DNA from: Candidatus Pelagibacter sp.
GTDB lineage: Bacteria; Pseudomonadota; Alphaproteobacteria; Pelagibacterales; Pelagibacteraceae
Direction of reading: 5' to 3'
DNA length: 6,694 nucleotides
Assembly: GCA_013204495.1 (NCBI GenBank)
Contig: JABMNQ010000121.1
Coordinates: 1-6,694, forward strand
Of the stretch, positions 1 to 6,506 are shown piece by piece (position 1 is the first letter of the stretch; each line of letters opens with the position of its first letter). Under the pieces are notes generated by a model. It was not told where the DNA came from and did no database searches. It was given only the letters and a program-made list of their open reading frames with translations. Position numbers and translations under genes: made by a program.

Positions 1-4
1 AAAA

Positions 5-148
5 ATGGACGGATTTAATAAAACAGCTGGGGCAAATCTTTTAGAAAAAGATAGCAAAGAAGAGCTAAGACCAAAAGCTAAAATAATAGAAAAAACCTTT
101 GATAAAATAAAACAGAATGAACGACGGTCTCGTACAAACGTTTCTTAA
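5..148 (+). CDS. Short ORF or 3' end of a gene cut by the window edge, unknown function
   Basis: An open frame runs from an ATG at position 5 to TAA at 146-148, giving 47 residues. The frame has no stop before this ATG, so the real start may lie outside the window and this may be only the C-terminus of a longer protein. The product is hydrophilic and highly charged, rich in Lys and Glu, with a basic tail ending RRSRTNVS. It has no membrane segment or signal peptide. I do not recognise the family. It is followed 18 bases later by a small membrane-protein gene on the same strand, so the two may be co-transcribed. No ribosome binding site can be judged because only four bases precede the ATG. 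Coding status is likely but not certain. Confidence 0.4.
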   Translation: MDGFNKTAGANLLEKDSKEELRPKAKIIEKTFDKIKQNERRSRTNVS

Positions 149-166
149 CAGAAATTAGATATAATA

Positions 167-328
167 ATGGATCAGATATTACCCTTTGTTTATATGTTAG
201 GGATACTCTTATTAGTACTCCCAGCTTTTCTACAATCTAACTCTAAATTAAAACAATTCTTAACTAATCTTACTATTTGGATTGTCATTATCCTTATAAT
301 TCTAACAATTATATATTTCATTAAGTGA
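167..328 (+). CDS. Small membrane protein with two transmembrane segments (53 aa)
   Basis: ATG at 167 to TGA at 326-328 encodes 53 residues. Two hydrophobic stretches are clear: about residues 4-22 (beginning ILPFVYMLGILLLVLPAF) and about residues 36-52 (beginning TIWIVIILIILTIIYF). They are joined by a short polar linker containing SKLKQ. The expected form is an inner-membrane hairpin with a basic loop. The shape resembles the membrane-anchoring N-terminus of alphaproteobacterial clan AA retropepsin-like proteases (TIGR02281 type), but there is no protease domain here and that resemblance is only an impression. No strong ribosome binding site precedes the start. The repeated intergenic element at 333-373 begins four bases after the stop. 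Function unknown. Confidence 0.6.
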   Translation: MDQILPFVYMLGILLLVLPAFLQSNSKLKQFLTNLTIWIVIILIILTIIYFIK

Positions 329-332
329 CAAT

Positions 333-373
333 CATTCCGTTACCTAGACACCTGATTTGAGGTTTGATAGGGT
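333..373 (+). promoter_or_regulatory. Putative promoter of the dapA-like/oxidoreductase unit (copy A of the repeated element)
   Basis: A conserved upstream block (CATTCCGTTACC, 333-344) abuts a -35-like hexamer TAGACA (345-350). After exactly 17 bases comes a -10-like TAGGGT (368-373), preceded by TGA (365-367), which fits an extended -10. The same layout recurs at 2741-2781 and 6507-6547. The spacer of this copy is nearly identical to that of the 6507 copy. Transcription would start near 380, leaving a leader of about 55 bases before the ATG at 436. The element can also fold: CCTA (343-346) faces TAGG (368-371), ATTC (334-337) faces GAAT (376-379), and ACCT/AGGT (350-353/360-363) forms an inner hairpin. 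An RNA role is therefore a competing reading. Confidence 0.55.
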
Positions 374-419
374 ATGAATATACATCTATTAATTATAGTG
401 GTTAGTAATTAACTATTTA

Positions 420-424
420 AGGAG
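420..424 (+). promoter_or_regulatory. Ribosome binding site of the dapA-like gene
   Basis: AGGAG at 420-424 lies 11 bases before the ATG at 436. It is the clearest Shine-Dalgarno sequence in the window and supports that ATG as the true start. Confidence 0.75.
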
Positions 425-435
425 ATTGAATTTAA

Positions 436-1335
436 ATGAAACTGAACGGTATCTATACAGCTTTAATTACACCATTTAATGACGACTATTCAATTAATGA
501 AAAAGCTTACGCTGAAGTTATCAATAAAATTATTGAAGAAGGTGTTCATGGAATTGTTGTGGCCGGATCTACTGGAGAAAACTACGCCCAAACCTTAGAG
601 GAAAGACTTTATTTATTAAAACTGAGTTCAGAAATTATAGATAAGAGAGTAACCTTTATTGCTGGTACGGGTGGGGTAATTAGAACAGAAGACTCGATTT
701 TAATTGCACAATCAGCAAAATCCAATGGTGCAGATTCCATAATGATATCATCACCGCCTTATGCTGTACCAACCAGTAAAGAGAATGCGATTAATGCAAT
801 TGCAATTGAGCAATCGGTAAACCTTCCTGTTTTACTCTATAATTATCCAGGTCGTACCTCAATAAATATGGATGAAGAATTTTTAAACCTTGTTAGTCAA
901 TCAAAAAATTTTTCTGGAATAAAAGAAAGCTCAGGTGAAATGGATAGAATTGATTATCTAATTAAGAAATACCCAAACATAGCATTATGTTGTGGAATGG
1001 ATGACCAAGCTTATGAATACTTTCAAGCAGGCGTTAAAAGCTGGGTTTGTGCTGGTAGTAACTTTTCAGCTAGTGCTCACATTGCTTTATGGAAAGCATG
1101 TGCTGTTGAAAATGATTTTGCTAAAGGCAAAAAGATTTGGGATGCGATGTTGCCGTTGATGAAAAATTTAGAGCAGGGGGGGAAATTTGTTCAATCAATA
1201 AAATATGGAGTTACGATAAAAGGATTTAACGCTGGTATACCTCGTCTGCCATTACAGCAACTAAATGAAATTGAAAAAAAAGAATTAGAAAATATCATTA
1301 ACACTATGAATAATACCATTAAGGAAATTAGATAA
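436..1335 (+). CDS. DapA/N-acetylneuraminate lyase family aldolase or dehydratase
   Basis: The 299-residue product has the length and motifs of the class I aldolase family that includes dihydrodipicolinate synthase (DapA), N-acetylneuraminate lyase and several sugar-acid or hydroxyproline-pathway lyases. Visible features: the pyruvate-binding loop GSTGE (44-48), catalytic Tyr135 and Arg140 in LLYNYPGRT, the Schiff-base Lys163 in GIKESSG, and a C-terminal PRLPL segment. These enzymes form a Lys-linked enamine with pyruvate or a 2-oxo acid in the cytoplasm and then cleave, condense or dehydrate. GSTGE instead of the GTTGE common in true DapA, and an oxidoreductase neighbour rather than lysine-synthesis genes, argue for a catabolic paralogue. 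A Pyr4H2C-deaminase-like or 2-keto-acid lyase role is possible, but the substrate is not determinable. Its TAATG junction overlaps the next gene by one base, indicating translational coupling. Confidence 0.92.
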   Translation: MKLNGIYTALITPFNDDYSINEKAYAEVINKIIEEGVHGIVVAGSTGENYAQTLEERLYLLKLSSEIIDKRVTFIAGTGGVIRTEDSILIAQSAKSNGADSIMISSPPYAVPTSKENAINAIAIEQSVNLPVLLYNYPGRTSINMDEEFLNLVSQSKNFSGIKESSGEMDRIDYLIKKYPNIALCCGMDDQAYEYFQAGVKSWVCAGSNFSASAHIALWKACAVENDFAKGKKIWDAMLPLMKNLEQGGKFVQSIKYGVTIKGFNAGIPRLPLQQLNEIEKKELENIINTMNNTIKEIR

Positions 1336-2690
1336 TGTCTAATACTCGAGTTGCAAAAAGATTGCCTCGGGATCCAGGACCTCCAGCTTGGCGAAGCATT
1401 ATTCCGGAACAACCCAGATATCCAAAATTAGAAAATAAGATTATAACGGATTGGCTTATAATTGGTGGTGGCTTTGCAGGATTATCTGCTGCAAGGAGAT
1501 TATGTCAAATTACAAACACAGATAAGATCGCATTAATAGAAGCCTCGGAAATTGCAGCTGGACCTGCGGGTAGAAATTCAGGTTTTATGATTGATCTACC
1601 TCATGAACTTGGCTCAGGTTCTTACCAAAATAAAATAGAAGTTGATCAAAAACATATTAAATTAAATAGACAGGCACTACAATTTGCTAAAGATGCTGCT
1701 GAAGAATATTCAATGCCAACTGAAGCGGTAGAACCCAGTGGACGTATTAATGGTGCTGTAAATACTGATGGTGAAAAGCATAACAAAGAATATGCTCAGC
1801 ATTTAGATCAACTCGGTGAACAATATAAAAACTTATCATCTTTTGAGATGGAGAAAATTACGGGTTCAACTTTTTATAAAAGTGGGCTTTTTTTACCAGG
1901 CTGCCTTATGCTCCAACCGGCTCTTTATATAAGTAAATTGGCTAATGGTATTTCACAATCAAATGGAAATAAATTTTCAATCTATGAGCATAGCCCAGCA
2001 ATAGAGATTAAAAAAAATAATGATAGTTGGGAAATAAAAACCCCAACAGGTTCAGTTATTACAAAAAAAATTATTATGGCTGTAAATGGTCATGCTGAAT
2101 CGTTTGGTTTTTTTGAAAACCGATTAATACATGTGTTTACCTACGCATCTATGACTAAAAAACTAACTAACGATCAACTAACAAAGCTTGGGGGTGAAAA
2201 AAAATGGGGTGTTACTCCTTCAAATCCAATGGGATCAACGGTTAGAAAAATTACTGGGATTAATGGGGATAGAATTTTAATACGTAATCGTTGGACCTTT
2301 GATCCATCGATGGAAGTTTCAGAGCAAAGAGTAAGTAAATTTGGCAATGATCAAGATAAAAGCTTTAATGATAGATTTCCAATGTTGTCAGATGTTGAAA
2401 TGGAATATAGATGGGCTGGACGGTTATGTTTGTCATTAAATTCAGTACCAGCTTTTGGCGAGGTAGATAAAAATATTTATTCAGCTTGTTGTCAAAATGG
2501 TATTGGTACTGCAAAAGGCACCTTAGCAGGAATTGGTGCGGTAGATTTAGCAACGAACACAGATTCAGCTATCGTTAATGATATGAAATCCTACGATGCG
2601 CCAAAAAAATTACCTCCTAAACTTATTTCTTACTTAGGAGCTAATGCTATTATTAAGTGGCGTGAACTTAAAGCTGGAAAAGAATTATAA
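1335..2690 (+). CDS. FAD-dependent oxidoreductase, DAO/OrdL type (amine or amino-acid oxidase/dehydrogenase)
   Basis: The 451-residue protein belongs to the D-amino-acid-oxidase-like (DAO) flavoprotein superfamily. After an N-terminal arm with PGPPAWRSIIP (14-24) come the Rossmann dinucleotide motif GGGFAG (44-49), an acidic residue for the ribose at Glu69, and GRNSGF (79-84), a FAD-contact segment of the type seen in OrdL and gamma-glutamylputrescine oxidase relatives. A Gly-rich C-terminal flavin segment NGIGTAKG starts at residue 388. Such enzymes oxidise a C-N bond of an amino acid or amine to an imine, passing electrons to O2 or the respiratory chain. No signal peptide is seen, so it is probably cytoplasmic. 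The start overlaps the stop of the DapA-like gene, and AAGGAAAT just upstream can serve as ribosome binding site. Pairing with a DapA-family lyase recalls hydroxyproline catabolism, but no epimerase or semialdehyde dehydrogenase is present. Superfamily is secure; substrate unknown. Confidence 0.9.
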   Translation: MSNTRVAKRLPRDPGPPAWRSIIPEQPRYPKLENKIITDWLIIGGGFAGLSAARRLCQITNTDKIALIEASEIAAGPAGRNSGFMIDLPHELGSGSYQNKIEVDQKHIKLNRQALQFAKDAAEEYSMPTEAVEPSGRINGAVNTDGEKHNKEYAQHLDQLGEQYKNLSSFEMEKITGSTFYKSGLFLPGCLMLQPALYISKLANGISQSNGNKFSIYEHSPAIEIKKNNDSWEIKTPTGSVITKKIIMAVNGHAESFGFFENRLIHVFTYASMTKKLTNDQLTKLGGEKKWGVTPSNPMGSTVRKITGINGDRILIRNRWTFDPSMEVSEQRVSKFGNDQDKSFNDRFPMLSDVEMEYRWAGRLCLSLNSVPAFGEVDKNIYSACCQNGIGTAKGTLAGIGAVDLATNTDSAIVNDMKSYDAPKKLPPKLISYLGANAIIKWRELKAGKEL

Positions 2691-2740
2691 AACATTAATA
2701 GGCACATCTCAGTCTTTTTTGATCTTATTTAGTATTAGCT

Positions 2741-2781
2741 CATTCCATCACCTAGACACACAATACGCACAATGATAGGTT
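2741..2781 (+). promoter_or_regulatory. Putative promoter of the monooxygenase-led unit (copy B of the repeated element)
   Basis: The upstream block CATTCCATCACC (2741-2752) is identical to the 6507 copy. It runs into TAGACA (2753-2758), followed by a 17-base spacer and TAGGTT (2776-2781) with TGA immediately before it (2773-2775). The spacer sequence differs from the other two copies, while the hexamers and spacing are kept, as expected for a promoter rather than a simple duplication. Similarity to the 6507 copy continues upstream: both have GATCTTATT some 20 bases before the block (2721-2729 and 6484-6492). Transcription would begin near 2788, about 10 bases before the ATG at 2798, with no clear Shine-Dalgarno sequence, so initiation may be nearly leaderless. 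Confidence 0.55.
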
Positions 2782-2797
2782 TTATTAAACTAATTAT

Positions 2798-4048
2798 ATG
2801 AGTAATTCACAAAATATAAAAAAAATTAACACATTGATAGTGGGAGCAGGCCAAGCTGGTCTTGCAATGAGTGAACATCTATCAAACCATTCAGTAGAAC
2901 ATTTAATTTTAGAAAAAAATCGTATTGTAGAAAGTTGGCGATCTTGCAGATGGGACTCTCTTGTGGCAAATGGACCTGCCTGGCATGATCGATTTCCAAC
3001 TTTAGATTTTGACGATCATTCACCTAACTATTTCCCTCAAAAAGACGTTGTAGTTTCTTATTTTGAAAAATTTGCAAAAAAAATTAATGCTCCAATTAGG
3101 TGCAATGTAAATGTTGAAGAAGTTTTAAGAGATAATAGTACTCAAAAATATCTAGTTAAAACTTCTGAGGGAAATATTGAGGCTGATAATATTGTAGTTG
3201 CCACAGGTGCTTTTCAGAAACCTATTATTCCATCCATAGTTCCTGATAATATTGATATAACTCAAATTCATTCTCAATTTTACAAAAACCCACATCAATT
3301 TAAAGAGGGAGCTGTTTTAGTTGTTGGATCTGGCTCTTCAGGATCACAAATTGCTCAAGAAATAATGCTATCTGGTAGTAAGGTTTTTTTATCCATAGGT
3401 CCACATAATAGACCACCCAGAAGATATCGAGGAAAAGACAATGTATGGTGGTTTGGAGCTTTAGGAGTTTGGCAAAAAAAAACTCCCGATCCAAATACTC
3501 AACATGTAACAATTGCAGTTAGTGGTTATGATGGGGGTAAAACTATAGATTTTAGAAAATTTGCAAATCAAGGAATGTCCTTAGTGGGATTAACTAAAAA
3601 TTATGAAAATGGAAAATTATACTTTGAAAATGATTTAAAAATTAATTTGGATATAGGGGATCAAAGCTATTTATCTGTTTTAAAACAGGCAGATGAACAT
3701 ATTGAGAAGAATAATCTAGATTTTCCTGAAGAACCTGATGCTAGAAATATTAAACCAGATCCTGATTGTGTAATTAACCCAATATTAGAAATAGATCTTA
3801 ATAAAGAAAAAATAAAAACAATTATTTGGGCAACTGGGTATCAGTATGATTTTAGTTGGCTGAAAGTAGATGCTTTTGATAAACAGGGTAAACCAGATCA
3901 TTACAAAGGGGTAGCAAAAGTTGATGGGGTGTATTTCATAGGCTTACCTTGGTTATCTATGAGAGGATCATCATTTATTTGGGGTGTTTGGCAAGATGCT
4001 AAGTATTTAGCTGAACAAATTGTTAAAAAAAATAATATATTAAGTTAA
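2798..4048 (+). CDS. Flavin-containing monooxygenase-like NAD(P)/FAD oxidoreductase
   Basis: The 416-residue protein carries two Rossmann motifs: GAGQAG (16-21) for FAD, with Glu39 at the end of the second strand, and GSGSSG (177-182) for NAD(P)H. Conserved ATG-type segments follow each half (VVATGAF, 133-139; WATGY, 344-348). RWDSLVANGPAWHDRFP (51-67) is the segment where related monooxygenases have an RWDS-type motif. This is the layout of the FMO/YUCCA/CzcO-like class B monooxygenases, which use NADPH and O2 to oxygenate an N, S or carbonyl centre. The position of the FMO fingerprint reads QIHSQFY (156-162). The Baeyer-Villiger pattern FxGxxxHxxxW is not matched, so N- or S-oxygenation or oxidative decarboxylation is likelier. 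It leads a tight five-gene run, 14 bases ahead of the Rid-family gene. The natural substrate is unknown. Confidence 0.88.
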   Translation: MSNSQNIKKINTLIVGAGQAGLAMSEHLSNHSVEHLILEKNRIVESWRSCRWDSLVANGPAWHDRFPTLDFDDHSPNYFPQKDVVVSYFEKFAKKINAPIRCNVNVEEVLRDNSTQKYLVKTSEGNIEADNIVVATGAFQKPIIPSIVPDNIDITQIHSQFYKNPHQFKEGAVLVVGSGSSGSQIAQEIMLSGSKVFLSIGPHNRPPRRYRGKDNVWWFGALGVWQKKTPDPNTQHVTIAVSGYDGGKTIDFRKFANQGMSLVGLTKNYENGKLYFENDLKINLDIGDQSYLSVLKQADEHIEKNNLDFPEEPDARNIKPDPDCVINPILEIDLNKEKIKTIIWATGYQYDFSWLKVDAFDKQGKPDHYKGVAKVDGVYFIGLPWLSMRGSSFIWGVWQDAKYLAEQIVKKNNILS

Positions 4049-4062
4049 ATAATTAAAAGTAA

Positions 4063-4479
4063 ATGACGCATAAAAGAATTAGAAAGTTTAATACTAAAGA
4101 TACTTATCCCGAACAAAATCTAAATAATGATTTGTGTCAAGCGGTAGTAACAGAAGGTGGTAAAACTGTTTGGATGAGAGGGCAGTGTCCTCAAAACTTA
4201 GATGATGGGGGTAATATTGCTAGTATAGATCCAGCTGAACAAACTCACAAAGTAATGAAAAATATAAAACAACTTATTGAAGAAACTGGTGGAACAATGA
4301 ACCATTTAGTAAAGATAGTTGTTTATATTACTGACATTAAAAATAGAGAAGCGATTTATCAAGTTATTGGTGAATATACAAAAGGTGTTTATCCAGTTTC
4401 AACAGGTTTAGTAGTTGAACGTTTAGCTAGACCAGAATGGTTAGTTGAAATTGATGCTACAGCGGTAATTCCAACATGA
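4063..4479 (+). CDS. Rid-family (YjgF/YER057c/UK114) protein lacking the deaminase arginine
   Basis: The 138-residue product matches the Rid family, small cytoplasmic trimers that in the RidA subgroup hydrolyse reactive enamine or imine intermediates. Family landmarks are the MRGQCPQ strand (38-44), the DPAEQTHKVMKNI helix start (56-68), VKIVVYITD (83-91), and the C-terminal strands VVERLARPEWLVEIDATAV. The Glu of EIDA (Glu129) matches the conserved acidic residue. RidA's key arginine (E. coli Arg105, in PARS) aligns with Ser113 in PVST here, so this is not a canonical RidA; it fits the Arg-less subgroups whose activities are poorly known. Its position among amine-oxidising enzymes still suggests handling of an imine-like intermediate. 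The stop overlaps the next start in an ATGA junction. Confidence 0.9.
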   Translation: MTHKRIRKFNTKDTYPEQNLNNDLCQAVVTEGGKTVWMRGQCPQNLDDGGNIASIDPAEQTHKVMKNIKQLIEETGGTMNHLVKIVVYITDIKNREAIYQVIGEYTKGVYPVSTGLVVERLARPEWLVEIDATAVIPT

Positions 4480-5153
4480 CATTTTCATTAATTGGAAGAT
4501 GTGAGAAAACCAACATGGTTGGTGTTGCAATCTCATCATCAAGTATTAGCGTTGCTAGTCGTTGCCCATGGGTAAGAGCAGGAGTTGGTGCAGCCTCAAC
4601 GCAAAACGTTACTGATCCTAGCTTAGGAAACCTCATGTTAGATTATTTAGAAAAAGGTTTAGAAGTTACAGAAGTAATTAATAAAATTATAAAAGAAGAA
4701 AAAAATATTGAATATCGACAATTACTTTTAATAGATAATAAAGGTAACACTTCACAGCACACTGGATCAAAAATCTTAGGGATAAGTGGTCTAGAAAAGG
4801 GATCAAATTGTATTGGTGCGGGCAATATGCTTAAATCTGAAATGGTACCTAAAGCTATGGTTGATAATTTTAATAATAATCCAAATGTTCACCTTGCTGA
4901 AAGATTGTTGCTTGCTCTTAAAGCTGGTTTAGAAGAAGGTGGAGAAGAGGGACCAGTTCATTCTGCTGGAATTAAAGTTGCTGATAATACTATTTGGCCA
5001 CTTGTTGATTTACGAATTGATTGGTTAGAAAGCAAACCTATAGAGGAGCTTTATAAACTGTGGAAAGTATTTGAGCCTCAAATGAAAGATTATAAATCTA
5101 GAGCTTTAAATCCCTCTGAATCACCCAGTTATGGTGTTCCAGGAGACTTATAA
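4476..5153 (+). CDS. DUF1028 family protein, possible Ntn-type hydrolase
   Basis: The 225-residue product matches DUF1028: the N-terminus MTFSLIGRC, then VGVAISSSSISVASRCPWVRAG (15-36), GAASTQNVTDPSLG (38-51), a Gly/Asn segment GAGNML (114-119), LLLALKAGLEEGGEEG (144-159) and DLRID (178-182). I recall this family as having an Ntn-hydrolase-like fold. Met removal would expose Thr2, which could act as an N-terminal nucleophile on an amide bond; this is inference from the fold and from Thr2, not shown by the sequence. The C-terminal stretch after residue 195 appears extended and polar. The gene overlaps the Rid-family stop by four bases (ATGA) and sits just ahead of an ArgE-like deacylase. No signal peptide is evident. 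Activity unknown. Confidence 0.87.
   Translation: MTFSLIGRCEKTNMVGVAISSSSISVASRCPWVRAGVGAASTQNVTDPSLGNLMLDYLEKGLEVTEVINKIIKEEKNIEYRQLLLIDNKGNTSQHTGSKILGISGLEKGSNCIGAGNMLKSEMVPKAMVDNFNNNPNVHLAERLLLALKAGLEEGGEEGPVHSAGIKVADNTIWPLVDLRIDWLESKPIEELYKLWKVFEPQMKDYKSRALNPSESPSYGVPGDL
5141..5145 (+). promoter_or_regulatory. Ribosome binding site deciding the ArgE-like start
   Basis: AGGAG at 5141-5145 lies inside the end of the DUF1028 gene, 12 bases before the ATG at 5158. It favours that ATG over the in-frame ATG at 5131, which lies upstream of this site. Confidence 0.55.
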
Positions 5154-5157
5154 ACAC

Positions 5158-6315
5158 ATGATAGAAAAAAAATCTTTAGATTTACTTAAAACATTAATTG
5201 GATTTGACACCACAAGTTTTAAATCAAATTTAAATCTAATTAAGTTCGTAGAAAATTATTTAAACCAATACAAAATAAAATCTGAGTTAGTTTATGATGA
5301 AACTAAAAATAAAGCTAATTTGTTTGCAACAATAGGTCCTAATTCTTCAGGTGGTATTGTTCTTTCTGGTCACACTGATGTTGTTCCAGTTGCTAAACAA
5401 AAATGGGACAGTGACCCTTTTCAATTAATAGAAAAAGATGAAAAACTGTATGGCAGAGGAACCTCTGATATGAAAAGTTTTATAGGTTTAGTTTTAAGTC
5501 GTGTTCCTAAAATGGTTGAAAAAAAATTATCTAAACCAATTCATCTTGCTTTTTCTTATGATGAAGAAATCGGGTGTGTTGGCGTACATGGTTTATTGGA
5601 CTTAATTGAAAAAAAATCAATTAAACCAGAGTTTTGTATTGTAGGAGAGCCTACAAGTATGGAGGTGGTGATAGGTCATAAAGGAAAACATGCATACAGT
5701 GTTAAAGTTGAAGGATTAGCATGTCATTCTGGACAAGCACCCTTTGGTGTTAACGCTATTAATTACGCTTCAAAACTAATTGCTTATATTGATCAACTAA
5801 ATAAAGAAAAATCAATTAATGGACCTTTTGATAATGATTATGAAGTTCCACACACTACTCTTCATACAGGTCTAATTAAAGGTGGAGCTATTTTAAATAT
5901 AGTACCTGATTTATGTGAATTTGAATTTGAAGTAAGAAATTTAATAAAAGATGACCCCTTACAATTGGTTAAAAAAATTAAAGATTATGCCAACCAAAAA
6001 TTAATAAAAGATATGCATAAAGTTTCATCCAAAACAGGAATTAGTTTTAATGAAAAAATTAATTATCCTGCTTTAGATATGAGTGAAGATATTGATATGG
6101 TAAAAAAGATTAAAGAATTGTTAGGAAATAATAAACATAAAAAAGTTGTTTATGGAACAGAAGCTGGTTTGTTTAAAAATAGATCTAATATACCAACTAT
6201 TGTATGTGGACCTGGAAGTATAGACCAAGCACATAAGCCAAATGAGTTCATAAGTATTGAACAAATTAATAGGTGTAGTAAATTTTTAGATAATTTAATT
6301 GATAGTCATGAATGA
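5158..6315 (+). CDS. ArgE-type M20 metallopeptidase/deacylase (acetylornithine deacetylase-like)
   Basis: From the ATG at 5158 the product has 385 residues, the usual length of the ArgE/DapE branch of M20. The two-metal hydrolase set is complete: His72 and Asp74 in SGHTDVVP, Asp104 in GRGTSDMK, the general base Glu136 with Glu137 in YDEEIG, Glu164 in GEPT, and His359 in AHKPNEF. YGTEAGLF (332-339) and FDTTS (16-20) are typical of ArgE-like proteins. It should remove an N-acyl group from an amino acid in the cytoplasm. Location in this cluster, away from arginine genes, suggests a specialised deacylase rather than the biosynthetic ArgE. An in-frame ATG at 5131 would add nine residues, but family alignment begins at MIEKKSLDLL and a ribosome binding site supports 5158. 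The gap to the DUF1028 stop is four bases; the end overlaps the next gene by ATGA. Confidence 0.92.
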   Translation: MIEKKSLDLLKTLIGFDTTSFKSNLNLIKFVENYLNQYKIKSELVYDETKNKANLFATIGPNSSGGIVLSGHTDVVPVAKQKWDSDPFQLIEKDEKLYGRGTSDMKSFIGLVLSRVPKMVEKKLSKPIHLAFSYDEEIGCVGVHGLLDLIEKKSIKPEFCIVGEPTSMEVVIGHKGKHAYSVKVEGLACHSGQAPFGVNAINYASKLIAYIDQLNKEKSINGPFDNDYEVPHTTLHTGLIKGGAILNIVPDLCEFEFEVRNLIKDDPLQLVKKIKDYANQKLIKDMHKVSSKTGISFNEKINYPALDMSEDIDMVKKIKELLGNNKHKKVVYGTEAGLFKNRSNIPTIVCGPGSIDQAHKPNEFISIEQINRCSKFLDNLIDSHE

Positions 6316-6476
6316 TCAAGTTTATTCTGCCAGCTATAATTGTGCTCTTCATTGTAGTATTCTGGGAAAAAATTACTGAAATAGTATTCAAAAAATTTAA
6401 TATTAGGCTGAATTATATTATTGTGAGTGTTGTGTTAATAACTATCGCTATAATAGTTTTATTAATCAATTTTTAA
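6312..6476 (+). CDS. Small membrane protein with two transmembrane segments (54 aa)
   Basis: ATG at 6312 overlaps the stop of the deacylase gene (ATGA) and the frame runs to TAA at 6474-6476, giving 54 residues. Hydrophobic segments span about residues 4-18 (FILPAIIVLFIVVFW) and 34-53 (beginning NYIIVSVVLITIAIIVLL). The loop between them is amphipathic and basic (EKITEIVFKKFNIRL). The coupled overlap and strongly membrane-like composition make it a likely real gene even though it is short and lacks its own ribosome binding site. It resembles the 53-residue protein at 167-328 in size and topology, but I see no convincing sequence identity. I do not recognise a family. Expected in the inner membrane. 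Confidence 0.62.
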   Translation: MIKFILPAIIVLFIVVFWEKITEIVFKKFNIRLNYIIVSVVLITIAIIVLLINF

Positions 6477-6506
6477 ATTCTACGATCTTATTAGCTGATT
6501 AACTCT

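Noticed and set aside
436..1335. Calling the first enzyme the lysine-biosynthesis gene dapA
   Set aside because: GSTGE instead of GTTGE and the linked amine oxidoreductase point to a catabolic paralogue; only family membership is supported.
1191..1412. Open frame on the minus strand across the end of the dapA-like gene and the start of the oxidoreductase gene
   Set aside because: It lies antisense to two well-supported family members and has no recognisable motif; an overlap artefact is the simpler explanation. The other minus-strand frames were rejected for the same reason.
2691..2740. Possible rho-independent terminator after the FAD oxidoreductase, from the T-run at 2715-2720
   Set aside because: No GC-rich inverted repeat precedes the T-run, so there is no convincing hairpin.
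2798..4048. Baeyer-Villiger monooxygenase
   Set aside because: The FxGxxxHxxxW fingerprint is not matched at the expected place between the two Rossmann motifs.
5158..6315. Calling the M20 gene biosynthetic argE
   Set aside because: Motifs fit ArgE-like deacylases generally, but no arginine genes are nearby and the neighbours are catabolic.
6308..6379. Alternative start ATG at 6308 overlapping the deacylase end
   Set aside because: That frame stops after 23 residues with no hydrophobic pattern; the ATG at 6312 gives a clean two-helix protein with an ATGA overlap.
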